The translations under genes and the position numbers were made by a program. From contig SSBO01000003.1 of assembly GCA_005281725.1 (NCBI GenBank), positions 2,345,824 through 2,409,823 of the forward strand: a stretch of DNA of 64,000 bases, in the 5' to 3' direction. The notes beneath the pieces were generated by a model. That model did no database searches. It was not told the origin of the DNA and was given only the letters and a program-made list of their open reading frames with translations. Every line of letters begins with the position of its first letter. The first letter of the stretch is position 1. This document shows, in pieces, positions 1-13,180 of this stretch. Source of the stretch: Wuchereria bancrofti. Its lineage: Eukaryota > Nematoda > Chromadorea > Rhabditida > Onchocercidae.

Positions 1-408
1 AGAGGAAGAGAATAATCCTTTATTAACAGAAGCAACCGTACAATCTTGATAAATCCAACAAAACTGATGCATTATATCTATTAAGATGTGGGAGTGGTTT
101 ATAATCAGACATTTTTACAAAGAAGAAATCGTTTGGTTAGATGATAATGAGTTACTTGAACAATAGGTTACAAAGGACAATAGTTACAATGCAAGGATTG
201 CATGGATATCACAAAGAACTTACATTGGGTGGCAACTATAGTTTGGTTACAATTGACATTAAATGGTGGATACTCATAGCATAGGATCGTTATAAGATCA
301 AAGGTCAGCTAAACGAGTGCGATGCATTGCAAAGGAAATTATAATGGATTGCTATATTAAGCAGTATTAACACTTATTTAGCTTCGCGATATTGAAATTC
401 GCGACAAA

Positions 409-1650
409 TGTATCTTTTGCGCCGATCATTGAGACAGCGAATGCGACATCTGCCCTACCCACAAATAACACTCGAATAAATCTTTTGCAAGCACTCAAAA
501 ATTTTAGAGAAAAACATAACAGAGAAAGGCAAGGTAAAATGCTTCTATTACAAAGTTTCTCATAATAGCACGTTTGTAACAGAGTGTTCGATATTTATTA
601 AAATTCAACTTTTACAATTCAAACAAAGAAAAGAAACTTTACCTTATATAGGGTAGAGGGATAATAGTCTTCAATCCCTTACTACCTCAACGACAAGGAA
701 AGGCCTTGGCACTGTTTGATGAAGGAGCACAATTATCTTTCATCACCAAGAATTATCACACCAATTAAAATTAACTGAAATGGAAAAGCAAAAATTGAAG
801 ATAGCTCAGTTTGGTATGAAACATCAGTTGAGGACTAATTCAGAGATTATCGAATTAATGGAAATGAGCGAAGTTTCTTTTAGTGATTAGTTTTTTAAAT
901 TCATTGATTTAAAAGGAATCAAAAATTAAATTCCGGACATCTACTACTACAATTAAATCGGTCCAAACAGAGCATGTGTAGCCAATGTAAATTTCACTTC
1001 AGAATTGGAAAAATTCTGGAAATTAGAAATGACAAGCATTCAGGAACCACCTAGGACAGTACAGATGACGAAGCATTGAAATACTTCAAAGGGACACTAC
1101 TATTAAGCAAAAGGGATGATATCGAGCACATTAGACCTCGAAAGACTCAAAACACAATTTAAACAACGATTATGGATTATGTTTTGGGCGTTTAAAGAAC
1201 TTAATCAAACATTTATAACACAAATCAGTTTTTCATTTATACTAGAAACAATTAAGGATAAATTACGACAGCTGTAATTAAATTAGATCCAAAGAATTGA
1301 ACCAAATTGAGCATTCATCACATCCCGAAGGATTTAAGGACTTGAATGAAGTATTGTATTGAGGTCCAGTAATGCTAGCAGGCCTAATAAGGGTACTAGG
1401 AAGACTGTTCTCGAATAATGAAAAATGGATAATAGCCGATATCGAGAAGGCATTTTTGCAATTTGAATTATACCCCGAAGAAAAAAAAAATCTCTATTTC
1501 ATTCTTTTGGCAAATGACATACATAAGGATCAAACGATGAAAATTTTTTTGAAAATATAAAATGTTATCGCTTCAAGAGTTCTCTTTGGAGTAATATCAT
1601 CACCATTCTTACTACCAGTTACATCGAACTATCATCTGAAAAATTATGGC
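409..1650 (+). mobile_element. Decayed BEL/Pao LTR retrotransposon: Gag zinc knuckle, protease, reverse transcriptase
   Basis: Three blocks of a Pao-type polyprotein can be read in order on the plus strand, in different frames and with stops. At 409-540 a Gag zinc knuckle begins CIFCADH and continues SECDICPTH after an internal stop. At about 680-870 an aspartic-protease block reads [14 protein letters not shown]; the usual DTG/DSG active site is DEG here (GAT at 718-720). At about 1330-1640 the reverse transcriptase N-terminal part is readable: LNEVL, a GPVMLAGL segment, WIIADIEKAFLQFELYPEE, then after a frameshift [14 protein letters not shown]. The catalytic YVDD block, RNase H and integrase are not found, and no LTRs are recognised. 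It is a dead fragment. Family assignment rests on the ADIEKAFLQ and GVISSPFLL blocks, which are characteristic of BEL/Pao reverse transcriptases. Confidence 0.75.
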
Positions 1651-1934
1651 AGCAAAACGGCATATCGGGAAACTGAAATAATTTTAATAAAAAATCTGAA
1701 ATCACTTAATGACTAATCATTTAGATGTAAATGAAGGTTTGCTGTTCATCAAAGCTTCCCTCTCGCTATCACTGTCAGTTACACTGTCAATCCTTTGTCC
1801 ATCCTATCTCGATCTTTCTGCATAGCCTTGTATTGGGTTTTGTTCTAAAGGACATATAAGGGATCGAATTTCGAGAATGAGGAGGCTTCCTTTTGTTTTG
1901 AGATGATTTATCCAGGTACCCGAAACATATAGAA

Positions 1935-2400
1935 ATTGAATTACTTGATGTCTTGTCCTGAAGAAGAGGATCTATTAGCCGTGAGAGATACCGCTCCGAA
2001 GAACTATAATGTCATAAGAAAAGTTTTAAAAGAAAAATATGCAAATTCTTTTCAATTATTCTTTTGCAATGAATTAATCTCAATCAAAAGAAATGGTTGA
2101 AAATGGAAAATAATCACTGAAACAATGGAAGGAATTCTGCGATAATTGGGTGTAATAGTGGGAATTTAAAACATTTTAGGATAGAAGTTGTCATTGAAAT
2201 TAAATTAACGGCGTGGATATTGGACAAAGTATATTAATTAAAGGAAGATAAAGGTAGAAGCTAAGACAATTCGTAATGCAATGAAACGATGAAGTTTTTA
2301 AGTGCCAGAGGGAAATTACTAACTGAGCCAAGAAAGGAGCTTCTATGAGACTAAGAGAGAAACATCAATCTTAGCCAAATTGAAGGGTCTAAATAAAATG
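1935..2400 (+). mobile_element. Second BEL/Pao fragment: Gag region remnant
   Basis: Downstream of the reverse-transcriptase remnant, reading across several stops gives CPEEEDLLAVRD, then APKNYNVIRKVLKEKYAN, NELISIKRNG, TETMEGILR and, in a shifted frame, VVIEIKLTAWILDKVY. This resembles the middle of Pao-family Gag (a block on Gag-binding and short-repeat regions before the zinc knuckle). Because Gag should precede protease and RT, this block is out of order with the fragment at 409-1650 and probably derives from a second copy or a rearrangement. No open frame survives. The match is by eye to family patterns. Confidence 0.5.
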
Positions 2401-5400
2401 ATTTTCAGTGATTACGCATTCAAAGAAATGATCCAAGGAAATTTCTATGGGTAACAATGCTAGAAGACTGTGCGCATTTTATGTTTTATCATTCATAGTC
2501 AACTCTTAAAGAAGGCATAATAATTTAATTGGCATTTTAATAATTTTAATAGCATTTGTAAATTAATTAACAAACAGTGGATGTATAATCAATTTTTTCC
2601 ACCTAATAATTAGAAGATGCAATTATATTTGAAGCATGCGAACAGTCAAGAAAAAGTCGATGTTATCCAATTAAATAGGTACTAAATGGACAGAGAAGCA
2701 TTTTGTGTAAATATTTTTTAATACTATCAAATGTCAATTGGCAAATACTTTTCATGTTTTAGGCATATCAGAAAGTGTAACATAGCACTTTCATCTTTAT
2801 CTTATCAGTTGAAAGAGCAGATTAATCAGCATGTGATTTGATCATATCAGTGTAATTTGCATTTATTTTATAGATATCATATACATTAGCAATTTGAGTT
2901 AATAATCGGGTTTCATTAGTGATATTCTAGAAGAATTCTGACATTAGTCAGCGGGATATTAGGTGTGACAAATAAGAATGTTGAATTTAGTTTGTAATAT
3001 CAAAGTTCAGAGATTCTTAAATTTATAATTTGGAAATTTTAGGAAAATTATTTAGTAATGTTGCAGTGAGATGAAATAAAAAAGTGGAAGAATCTATTAT
3101 TGGACATTTCATTAATATCAAAAATTATTGAGCTTTTAAATATATTAATCTGTTGTATCTTATACATAACAAAATAGAAACGGTAAGAAGGGCGGTTTAT
3201 TACTATTATTATTCTTGTTATTATTATTAATATCAATTATTAATTATTAATTATTATTGCTAAATAAATTTAATTAGAAGTAATTTAAATGCAAATTTCG
3301 AGTTTGAAAAATAATAAGATACTTTCTTTTATCGTAACAAATCTTTAATAACAAATTGTTTATCCGAAATCATCAGTTATGACTATGATTTATTTATAGT
3401 GTTCAAAGTAAGCAAGCAAAAGATGTCAAAAGTTTGACCGGGGTTTCGCGGTAAATCAGTGTAATCTGATGTGTCGATCACTTGACTAACACCTTATGTA
3501 CGAGCTGTTTAAATAACACTGATTCATCTAAAATTTCTGCTCTTTCAAATTCTTTCCTTGTACCGACCATGTATTTGAATGTCTAATATTTCGAAATTAG
3601 TAAAAATTTTTTTAATATTTTTCAAGAATGAACTCTATCATTTTGCCAATCCATAATTTCAACTCCACTTTTCAATTCATTGTTTGCTTTAATTTTGTAA
3701 ACTTAATGAATCGTATCCCTTTGTCTCACAACCTTAGTCCATTGATTCGACAAAATATCATAAATATTCTGCGAAAGGAAACTTCATGAGTAGATGACAC
3801 AGGTGACCTTCAATTTTTGCAAACAAATAAATACTTTACTAAATATTTTACCAATAAGTATACCAATCTTATCAGATGTTATGTATTGTATACGACCTAA
3901 TTTCTTCGGGATTAAATGGAAAAACTGACCTGATCCGGACACTATTATAATATTGACAGATTGAGAGCTCTTTCATAATTCCGTGTTAGTGGTGCAGCTG
4001 GTGGGATAATCTGTTTGGTTTATTCCGATAATAGATGACATTTTAGTCTACTAAATAGTTACTATGCAACTTTGTCCAGAAAACTTCTTAGAGGGACAAA
4101 CGGTGTTTTAGGCGCATGAATTGAGCAATGACAAGTCTTTGATGACACGACTTTAGACGTCGAAGGCTAAACGCACGCTACACTGAAGCGTGTTGTAACA
4201 TTACAGAAAGGTATTGGTAACCCTACCTTAGACAAAAATTTTAATTTTTAAAATTAATGAATGGAAAAATTCGACAAACATCTATCAAAAGATAACAGTT
4301 AGTTGATTTTGCTGACAAACATAAATTATCATTGAATATGATAAGTAATCCAATGTATTATTTGATTATTTTAGCAGCACTGTAAAATATTCAGAAAATT
4401 ACAGTTTGAATATTGGCCTTAAGATTTTTGCGAGAAATGCAGGGAAGGAACCTTAAATTTGTACTAAAGTCCTGCTGGTACTGAAATCTTTAATTTTCTG
4501 AAGTTTTTTCAATCTCTCTTCTTGCGCACATGCTATCGTTTTTAACAAATATAACCGATGTGATAACGACTGATATCAAAATTATTATTATTTCTCCTGT
4601 AGCTATTTATTGGTGAATGTTTTTGGAAGATACTTAAGTTTAATAAAATTTAGTGGAAGGAAAGGAAAGTTTATTTGCATTTTAAATTACTACATCATTT
4701 CTTTTACAATTTCAATATAATTTCCTTCAATATTAATTTTATAGCATTCTTTTGTGTCTCCAATAGCACTTACTTCATTACATATGTTAATTTAAAGTAA
4801 AAAAAAAATCTAAAATATATAGAAAACAAAAATTTGTATAGGTTAAATGTTTGAATACTAAAGTAAACAATTATGGAAACAAAAATTTTGGTATAATTTT
4901 TTTTTGAATGCTCTTTTTTTACTAGCAGTCATTCTTCTTATTTCTTAGTTTTTAAAACAGTGTGATTTTCTTCTTTATAAATAATTGACACTTGCATTTT
5001 AGTTAATTTATTTCAATCTTCAATTTCGTCTTCCAATTCATCCTTTTAAGTTTGCTTAAAATTGTTGTAATTTTACAAATTTTGGAAAAATTTGTCATTA
5101 AATATGAAAATTTGTTTTATGATGACAAATTAAGCTATAATATTGCAAAAAATTATTATTGTTAATATAATGTATATAATATGTTTATTGTGTACAGAGT
5201 AAAAATTCATCTTCAATTAATCATTATCATTTCAACAACATTGGTTATTTGATATTTATATGTGAAAGAATTGAAAGATAAAAATGTCAGATTTACCCCC
5301 CATAAATTATATTAATATGACAGATTTGGAGGAAAAGATTGTAAGAGGAAAAGATTGACAACAAAATTGTAGAAATTGAAATATTCACGACCCATAAATC

Positions 5401-5516
5401 CCATTATTGTTATAATTGTCCCTGCAAATATGTCGAATTCCTGGTTATTGTCTTACCTTTATCTTCATTTTCACCTTCTCTTTTCATCTTAAAATTATCC
5501 ATCTTCATCGTAACTT

Positions 5517-5547
<31 letters not shown>

Positions 5548-8500
5548 TTCTAATCCAAACCATTTATCTATTTTTCCTGTTTGTTGAAGAAAAAAAAATT
5601 ACTTAACTGCATGAAAGTTCGTAATTTCAAAAAAATCAAAATTCACTGATTACCTATTTTTTCTCTGAATTCATAACATTTATGTAATAATTTTGAAAAA
5701 AGATTTCTTAAATGTTTGGAAAATAATCATTGTTATTTATTTATATTTTAATGCGATGATTGGAAAAGTATTTAGTCGTTGAAAATGCAAGAAAAGAAAA
5801 GTACAGATTTATTCAAGTTATTTCAAGAACCATTGCTCTTATCAGTCAAAGTGATATAGTGATCATCAAAGTGATAAGGGTAAGTGTACAAATCAATCAA
5901 TATGGTTATAGAGAGAAAGATCAACAAAAGAAGCAAACGGATATATTTCAATTTGAAGAAATTTGTCAACTTGAAATTCTATTGAAACAGCAAAATTTCA
6001 ATGAATACAATGGCATAAGAATGAAAAAAAAAATTGAATAGAAATTTTGAAATGTTTTGAAACTAAGAATACTTGTAAGGAGTTATTATGTTTTTTCTTT
6101 AGTTTTTGAGTAAGCTTTAATGCTATTTGTTTAATTATTAAATAGCTTTTAAATGCTATTGAAAAAAAACATTAATCATGTTTTCATCATCTGAGAAAAA
6201 AAATTTAGAAAGAAATAATCAAACACTTTCAATAGATTACAAAAAGTCGAATGTATTTCTAAAAATTTCTTCATATTTTTTTCTTTACAGCTAGAAAGAG
6301 CACTTTAGGAACAGCTCGAAGGTCAGAAAATAAACAATTTTAAATTTGTTCCAAAGTATTTAAAAAGATTTTTTCAAATTTTTAATTGTTTTTTATCAAG
6401 TTACTTTGATCAGTTGATTGGTTGTCTTTTAAAATGGTTCGTGTAGTTTACTGTTCATCCTTATTCTTGAGAATTAGATCAACTTTTCCAATTTCAGCTC
6501 TAAACTTTTATTTATTTTCTTTCGTCATGCTAACAATAATTTCATCTTTACAGCTGCAATTATAGAAAAAATTTACTCAACTTTTTGTAATTCTACATGC
6601 TTATAAAATTTAAAACAATAATTAACTAATCAGTTACTATCATACCTGCTAGCTTGGTTTATCGATAAATTTTCCATCACTAATGTCATACTTTAGATTA
6701 TGATTGTACCTTATGATTGAAATTAAAATACAAACAATTGAAACAACGCAAAATCATAAAATATAAAAGATTTCTTTTCCTCTTTTTTCTTTTCATTTCT
6801 TAAATGATTTCTTCAGCAAAAAGTTTTACAAAATAATAATTTCAAGAATATTTTTACAGCTTATTGAAAGTATTTTATAGGAAAGAAAATTTTTTAACCT
6901 TAATCATAAACTATGATATCGATGAATGTGGATTTATCAATAAACTAAACCAACTAATGTGATAATAGTTAGTAATTAATGATTATTTTATATTTTACAA
7001 GCATTTTAAATTATAAAATTTGAACCAAACTATTGCTGTATTTTTCGGACACATCCAGATTGAACTTGGCTCATTTAAATAGCAGTATTTTAAATAAAAA
7101 TGTGCAGGCTGATGTATTAGCTTATTGGCGAGATGATAATTCAAAAACTGGACAAGAAATTTATGAACTTATTTTTGACTAATTGATACAATTTCATTTT
7201 AACAAGAAGTTGATTTGACTTTTAAATTTATGTAAAAAGCATATTTAGTAACCCATGAAAAACTTGTTATTAATAATAATGTACAATTCCATCGATCCAG
7301 CAAGCTTTTCATATTAATGATCGATTTGTATAATCAAAATATTCATATGTTAGAAGAGGAAATGGTAATTCTGTTGGCATGTTTTCTATTTTAATTAAGA
7401 ATTAAAATCATTAATAAAAGATAAATGTAAATTTGGTAAACAACAGCGATAGAAACGAATTATCTTTTGCAAAACTTAATTTCAAGAAGTAAAGGGCTGG
7501 TTCCATCCATTTCTTTCTTCATTTTAAGTTTTACCTCCATAATGGTAGTAATTTGTCCTGCAATGCTTTAAAAATTATCAAATATGTAAAACATAATGAC
7601 TAATTTGTGATATTTCCAATTTAATATTTATTGTCTGAATGATGAAATCTTGAAATAATTTCTGATTGTGATATTTCGAATGATAAATGTCTCATTTAGT
7701 TATAATATAAAAATTGACTTAATTTTTCTACCAAAGTTTGACTTTGTCATTGATAATTTCAGACTAATAAAACAACATACGGGGCAGTTAGGAAGGAAAA
7801 TATTAATATCAAATACAAAAATGTTTATTTCTTATTTTCTCATGTTACCAAAAATTCTAATCAGAATTGAAAGCTCTAGTAAATTAAATTTTTCTGATTT
7901 TTGAAAATTTGAAGTTTTTGCTCTTTAATTAATCGCAAGCATAAATTTTTAAATAATATACAGCCATTAGCAATATTAGCCATAAAAGTTTATGCTCTGC
8001 CTTTTTTGAATAATGTTTATTAGATTTTATCTAAGAATGTTAACAATATGATAATATTTCGGATAGTAAAGAAAAAACTAAAATTATTTGAAAACTCAGA
8101 GAATCTCATACGTTAGAGATGAAATGATCAGACATGCTGAATTGGAAAAAGAAAGAGAATGGGTGGGTGTCATGCAAAGGTCAAAGTATTAAAATTAAAA
8201 CGTAAGATTAGTTGATCATCGTTTAGTTTTACTTGATATAGCCGTGCCGTACACTTTAAATGTAACATTGTTGAATCTTAAATTCATATAATTAATCCAA
8301 TTGCTATCAGTTTAACATCAATTGTTTTGCACTCTTTGTGTATTATTAATATTAGTATTACCTGTTCATTTCAAACTTACGAATTTTCAAAACTTTTAAT
8401 GGAAATTTTGCTAAAAAAAAGATTTATTGCATAGTTTCGTGTTTCATGATATAAAATTCAGCATTGTTGAATCACTTTTCATCTATTATTATTTTAATCT

Positions 8501-11500
8501 CAGTAAAACAATTATGCTGAAACATCCTAACTGAAAGGTAAATTTACAAAGAGTAATATTTCAAAAGTTTTTAATGTTAAAAACTAAACAACTAACTAAC
8601 ATCATACCGGTTGCATACCGATCACATACAGGTCACATCTCTACATACCTGACCGTCTTATACGGTATCACAATCGATGACATACGTTGGATTTGTGTTG
8701 CATCATGCTGTATCAAATGAATTTCAATTATTTGATTTCAAACAAAACACTGAAATTTATTATCATTCAGTTTTAGATAAAATTGGGACTGAAATTCGAA
8801 GTATTCGAACAAATCCAATGTTTTCATTTTATTAATATCATTTTATATTATTCTTAAATGATTTTTTCCCTTTTTTAAACCTATAATATTTTGAATTACA
8901 CACACGAAAAAAATTTAATTTCAATTATATAATTTTGCAAATATTGCAACTAAAATTATTGGAAAATATCCATATGTAAATGTAATTCGATTTGGGATGA
9001 CAACCACCTTAAAATAATTGCACCAGTAAAATCGCTTATTTACTCATTTGTTTTTATACATATCTTTGCCTTTACTTCATCTTATCACGATCTTTAATTC
9101 ATTTTTCTTCTATTTGTTGCCAATTAACAAAATCTAAAAAAGAAAAAAATTTCTAAATTATCAATTCTAAATTATCAAATTTTCTTAATCATTTTCCTGA
9201 AAATTTTCGAAATTTCATAACTAATCCATTTTTTTGTGCTTTATGTGATCATCTTTTCTTGTTGTCCAATAATTTACATCTATGCAATTTTCAATTAAAA
9301 CAAATTCTGGTCAATTTAAGCTTCGAATTATTCCACCAATTATTATCAATAATCAATATCTTTAATTCATCATAATTTTTATCATTGTGGAAAATTTTCC
9401 TTTTCTTTTTTTTAATTGGATGAGTTATTTTTTAAAAAAGTTTTATTATTGTCATTATTCCTTTTCAGGAGAAGGAAAAAAAGAAATGAATTCTAATTTT
9501 ACTTCAAAGTTTTCTAAAAAAATTTATAACTTAAAATTTTTCCTTTTCTCTTTGTTAAATAAAAAGATTCAATGGATGAATTATTTCGCGAAAATAATAA
9601 ATTGATAAGAAACGTATTATTCATTTTTAAATTGTTTTTATATGTCATTTTATATTTAAATACGCATTAATAAATACATTGTCGAAATATTTAACTTATC
9701 ACACACATCCGAAATAATCCTTTAGGTAATTGAATTATCTAATATTCAATTCAAATTATTCAACTTCATTTTATATTTAAATTTATGTATCATTTTATGA
9801 CGATCTTCTCTTTGTCGTTTACTTAAATTGATGAATATGATATATTTGAAAAAAATTTTTTTGACAATTTTATATTACTTTTTCTTTTATTATCACATAT
9901 CCTCAATGCAGTTAAGAGTGTTCAGAAGGTCAAAGGTCCTTAATTTCTATTAGACTGAAAAAATCATAGATTAATAACGAAGTTAAAATTATTTGCCAGA
10001 AATCATCCCATATTCACTTCCTAATTTTAAACAAAAAGAAAAAAAAATGTGGAAACTACTTTAAGTATTCTCAACTATAAATGCTACAAAATAATGCTAT
10101 AAAATTTTGAAGAGTTCTAACATTTTTGTCAAGTAAAAAAAAGGAGAAATATTACTTTAACGAACGATTCAAAACTTTAATTTTCTTTTCTACCATTAAT
10201 TTCAATTTAAAATTAATATTTTACAGAACTATTTCTTGGGCAAAAAAAAAACGAAACGAAAACGAAAACGAAAATAGCAAATTTTTTTAGTATTAAAATT
10301 TGTTGTTATCATTGTTCAGAAAACATATTATCAAACAAGAAACATTCGAAACAGAAATTTTTTTTAGTTCATTGTTTTTTGATAAATTTTAATGAAAAAA
10401 GGTATTTTATTTTCAAAATGTTCGAGTTTTCAAATTAATGAAAAAGAAACAATGATGAAAGGATAAAGAGGAGAAATAGAGATGAAAATCATTGGTTATT
10501 TTCACTTCTTACCTTTTGCTGTTGACAACGGACGACAATTTAGGTGAAACTATTCTTGTTTTAATTATAATTCTTTGCACTTTTAGAATTATAAATTTTC
10601 TAAATAGCAATAAGGAAATTAGTTACGATGTTTTTTTTTTTAAATCATAGACTTTTCTTTGAGAAACATTTAAGTGAAAAATAAAATTTGATAAAATTGT
10701 AACAGAACTAATATACACAAATGAATTCAAAGAAATCATTAAAGATTTTAAAAAAATATAAAATTATTTTGGAATGTATTTTGATAGCGCACTGATATAA
10801 ATTCGTGGTCTAAATCATTCTCTGTGAAATATAACCTAGAATTATTACTGACAAATTTAAAAAAAAAAAAAAAACGATAATTATTTACATTGCTACAGAG
10901 ATCGATTATGCTTATTAACTACTGAAATTATTATAATTTTTGAAAAAGAATTATATTTTTTTAAATTTAAATTCTAATTTATTAATATTACTTAGTAATT
11001 TTGAAACTCAAATTGAATTGTCATTACCAGCCTGCCAGTGAAACACACAAACTGTAATTTAAAAAAAAAGTCACTCCGAAAGTTTTTAGATTATCAATCA
11101 AATTTCTACAACTTCACAAAAAAGAAGTATTACATTCTTCCTTCGTTACAATTCTAGTACCACAATTATTTCAGGTCATCTTTTTTCCAAGAAAATTTCT
11201 TCTCCTCATCTCTTCTACTATCGGTGTCTATTATCGCCCTTTGAACCTTAATTGAACAATTTTTAAAATGCTTCATAAATACGCAGAAGTGAAACAGTAA
11301 GAGAAGATGCCGCTTTCCTGAATTATTCATAATCAATTTATCACTTTCATAATTCTATAAAATGACGAAATGGTATTTGATATGACATGATTGAGAGAAA
11401 AAGAAATTTTGAAAAATTAATTTAAAAAGAATATGCAACATTGTGGAATAATCTAACTGATGGGAATACGATGTAAAAAGAATAAATAAAACAAATTTGA

Positions 11501-12900
11501 ATTAAGACAGAGAAAAGAAATAATTTATGATTGTATGAAATAAAAATATACATCATATTTATTTTATTTTTATCTCGATATTGATAATTCAAATGTTCCA
11601 AATTTTGATTGAAAACAAATTTAGTAATTATTGAAATCAGCTAGTCTACTATTTTCTCTATAAATCATTTCATCAAAATTTAAGTTGAAACTTAAAAAGA
11701 AATCATATGAAGAAGAACAAATGCAACATGAGAAGAAATGAAAAATTGAAAAGTTAGCCGATCAAAGTAAACAGATAAATGAAAAATGAGTCAGAAAATC
11801 AATGCACAACTTTTTGGATTGATCTTACATTGGATTGATAATAGGAACTGATTGATCATTTTTCTAGATGTCTAAGAATTAAAAAATTACATATAATAAT
11901 ATTGCAGTGAGTGCTCACTTCAAAGGAATTATTTTTCTAATAGTTGTGAATTTATTTTAAAAATGATCTAAAGTTTAAAGTTCAGAAACCGATAATCTTC
12001 AAATGATATATTACAGTTTATGTCAATAGACAGGTTCTCATGTTAATAATTTAAAAAGAAGTCAATTTTCTCAAAAGCAAAATCATAATAGCAGTCAAAT
12101 ACTTTTTTGTCCAATTCATCCATGAAGAAGTTCAATTTAAATTTTCAATCACCAAAATTTTCTACTTTTATATTTTGTATGATTTGAATTTACATATACA
12201 AATGAGTGAATAAAAGAGTTACAAAGGATTGAATGAAAAGATAAAAGCATAAAATGACATTAGAAAAGAAAAAGTGACACGACATCACTAATGCTTTGTT
12301 TATGATTCAAGTTAACAGAAAGAGATCAACCAATTACTTTCCCTTTCCATAAAAATTCAAATCTCCCGAAAAATCAAATCAAGTCTTTTGTCATCGAATT
12401 ACAATTTTGCTTTTTTATTATATTCCTTCTTTGCAAGTGTATTTCTGAAATAAGCATCTGACCTTCCGAATCAGCACAGTATGAAAAAAAAGAAATTGCT
12501 CCTAAAGTCGTAAATTGATAATTTAATATTAATTAATATACAAATTAATACGTTATTCGCTGTAAACTGATAAAATTTTTCTGTCATTATTGTTGAAATG
12601 ATGACAGTGTCCCACCTTTTCCAATTTCCTTTCTCAGAAGTTGGTAATCCTGATTTTAATATATCCAGTTGAAGAACTCCTTTCTCTCTTTCTCCCATCA
12701 AACCTTTCTAGCAACCTTTTTTACCGTCTCTCTGCAGTTTAAAACTCCGCCTTTTATCAGGGATTGGAAAGAATGATTACCTCGAAACTTCCATCCTTCA
12801 CCCACCTGCATAATTCGAAAAACAGGATAACGATGACCTCCGTTGCTATCATCTATTGAAAAAGGAAAATTGAGAAATCTTGGTGCTCACTATAGTGTAT
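2401..12900. other. AT-rich intergenic DNA, no gene recognised
   Basis: Long AT-rich stretch on both strands. The longest open frames (for example 5760-6041 and 7668-7904 on the plus strand) are low-complexity, match no family I know and lack a credible splice context. It contains a (TC)n run at about 5515-5540, a short CGAAAA-type run near 10250-10275, poly-A/poly-T tracts, and a small GC-richer patch with repeated CATACCG at 8600-8700. Distal regulatory DNA for the cuticlin gene could lie here, but no specific element can be named. Confidence 0.6.
5515..5540. repeat. (TC)n microsatellite
   Basis: Uninterrupted TC dinucleotide run seen directly, about 13 units, in otherwise AT-rich intergenic sequence. 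Confidence 0.9.
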
Positions 12901-12917
12901 AACATACGTTCAACGCT

Positions 12918-12928
12918 TATATAAAAGG
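12918..12928 (+). promoter_or_regulatory. TATA box upstream of the cuticlin gene
   Basis: TATATAAAAGG at 12918-12928 is a canonical TATA element about 250 bases upstream of the chosen cuticlin start codon. It is one of the few strong TATA boxes preceding a gene here. A TATA-driven, strongly stage-regulated promoter would suit a cuticle gene expressed at moults; that link is inference. Confidence 0.5.
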
Positions 12929-13180
12929 AACTTCACGCGTGACAATCATTTGTTATCTCTTTAATCTGATACTGTGTCCGCATTTATTATCATTATCATT
13001 ATTATTATTGTTACTATTATTATTTCTACCATTCTGAAAGCATAACTTGATATCACTCAAGCGCTGTTGGCACACGTAACCCCATAAGTGTTACTTTTTC
13101 TACTGATACTTCTACTGATAACGATTTTTGCTAATGTTACAACTATCACCACTGATATAATAGTAATATCAGAAACAATC

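Noticed and set aside
5760..6041. Plus-strand 93-codon frame
   Set aside because: Lysine/glutamine/isoleucine-rich composition expected from AT-rich DNA; no recognisable motif or neighbours.
12969..13030. Run of ATTATC/ATTATT words before the cuticlin start
   Set aside because: Simple AT-rich repeat similar to many others here; not enough to call a GATA-factor site cluster.
13088..13180. Longer N-terminus for the cuticlin from ATG 13088
   Set aside because: Would place a Thr/Ile-rich hydrophobic stretch before the clear signal peptide starting at 13181; the shorter form matches the family.
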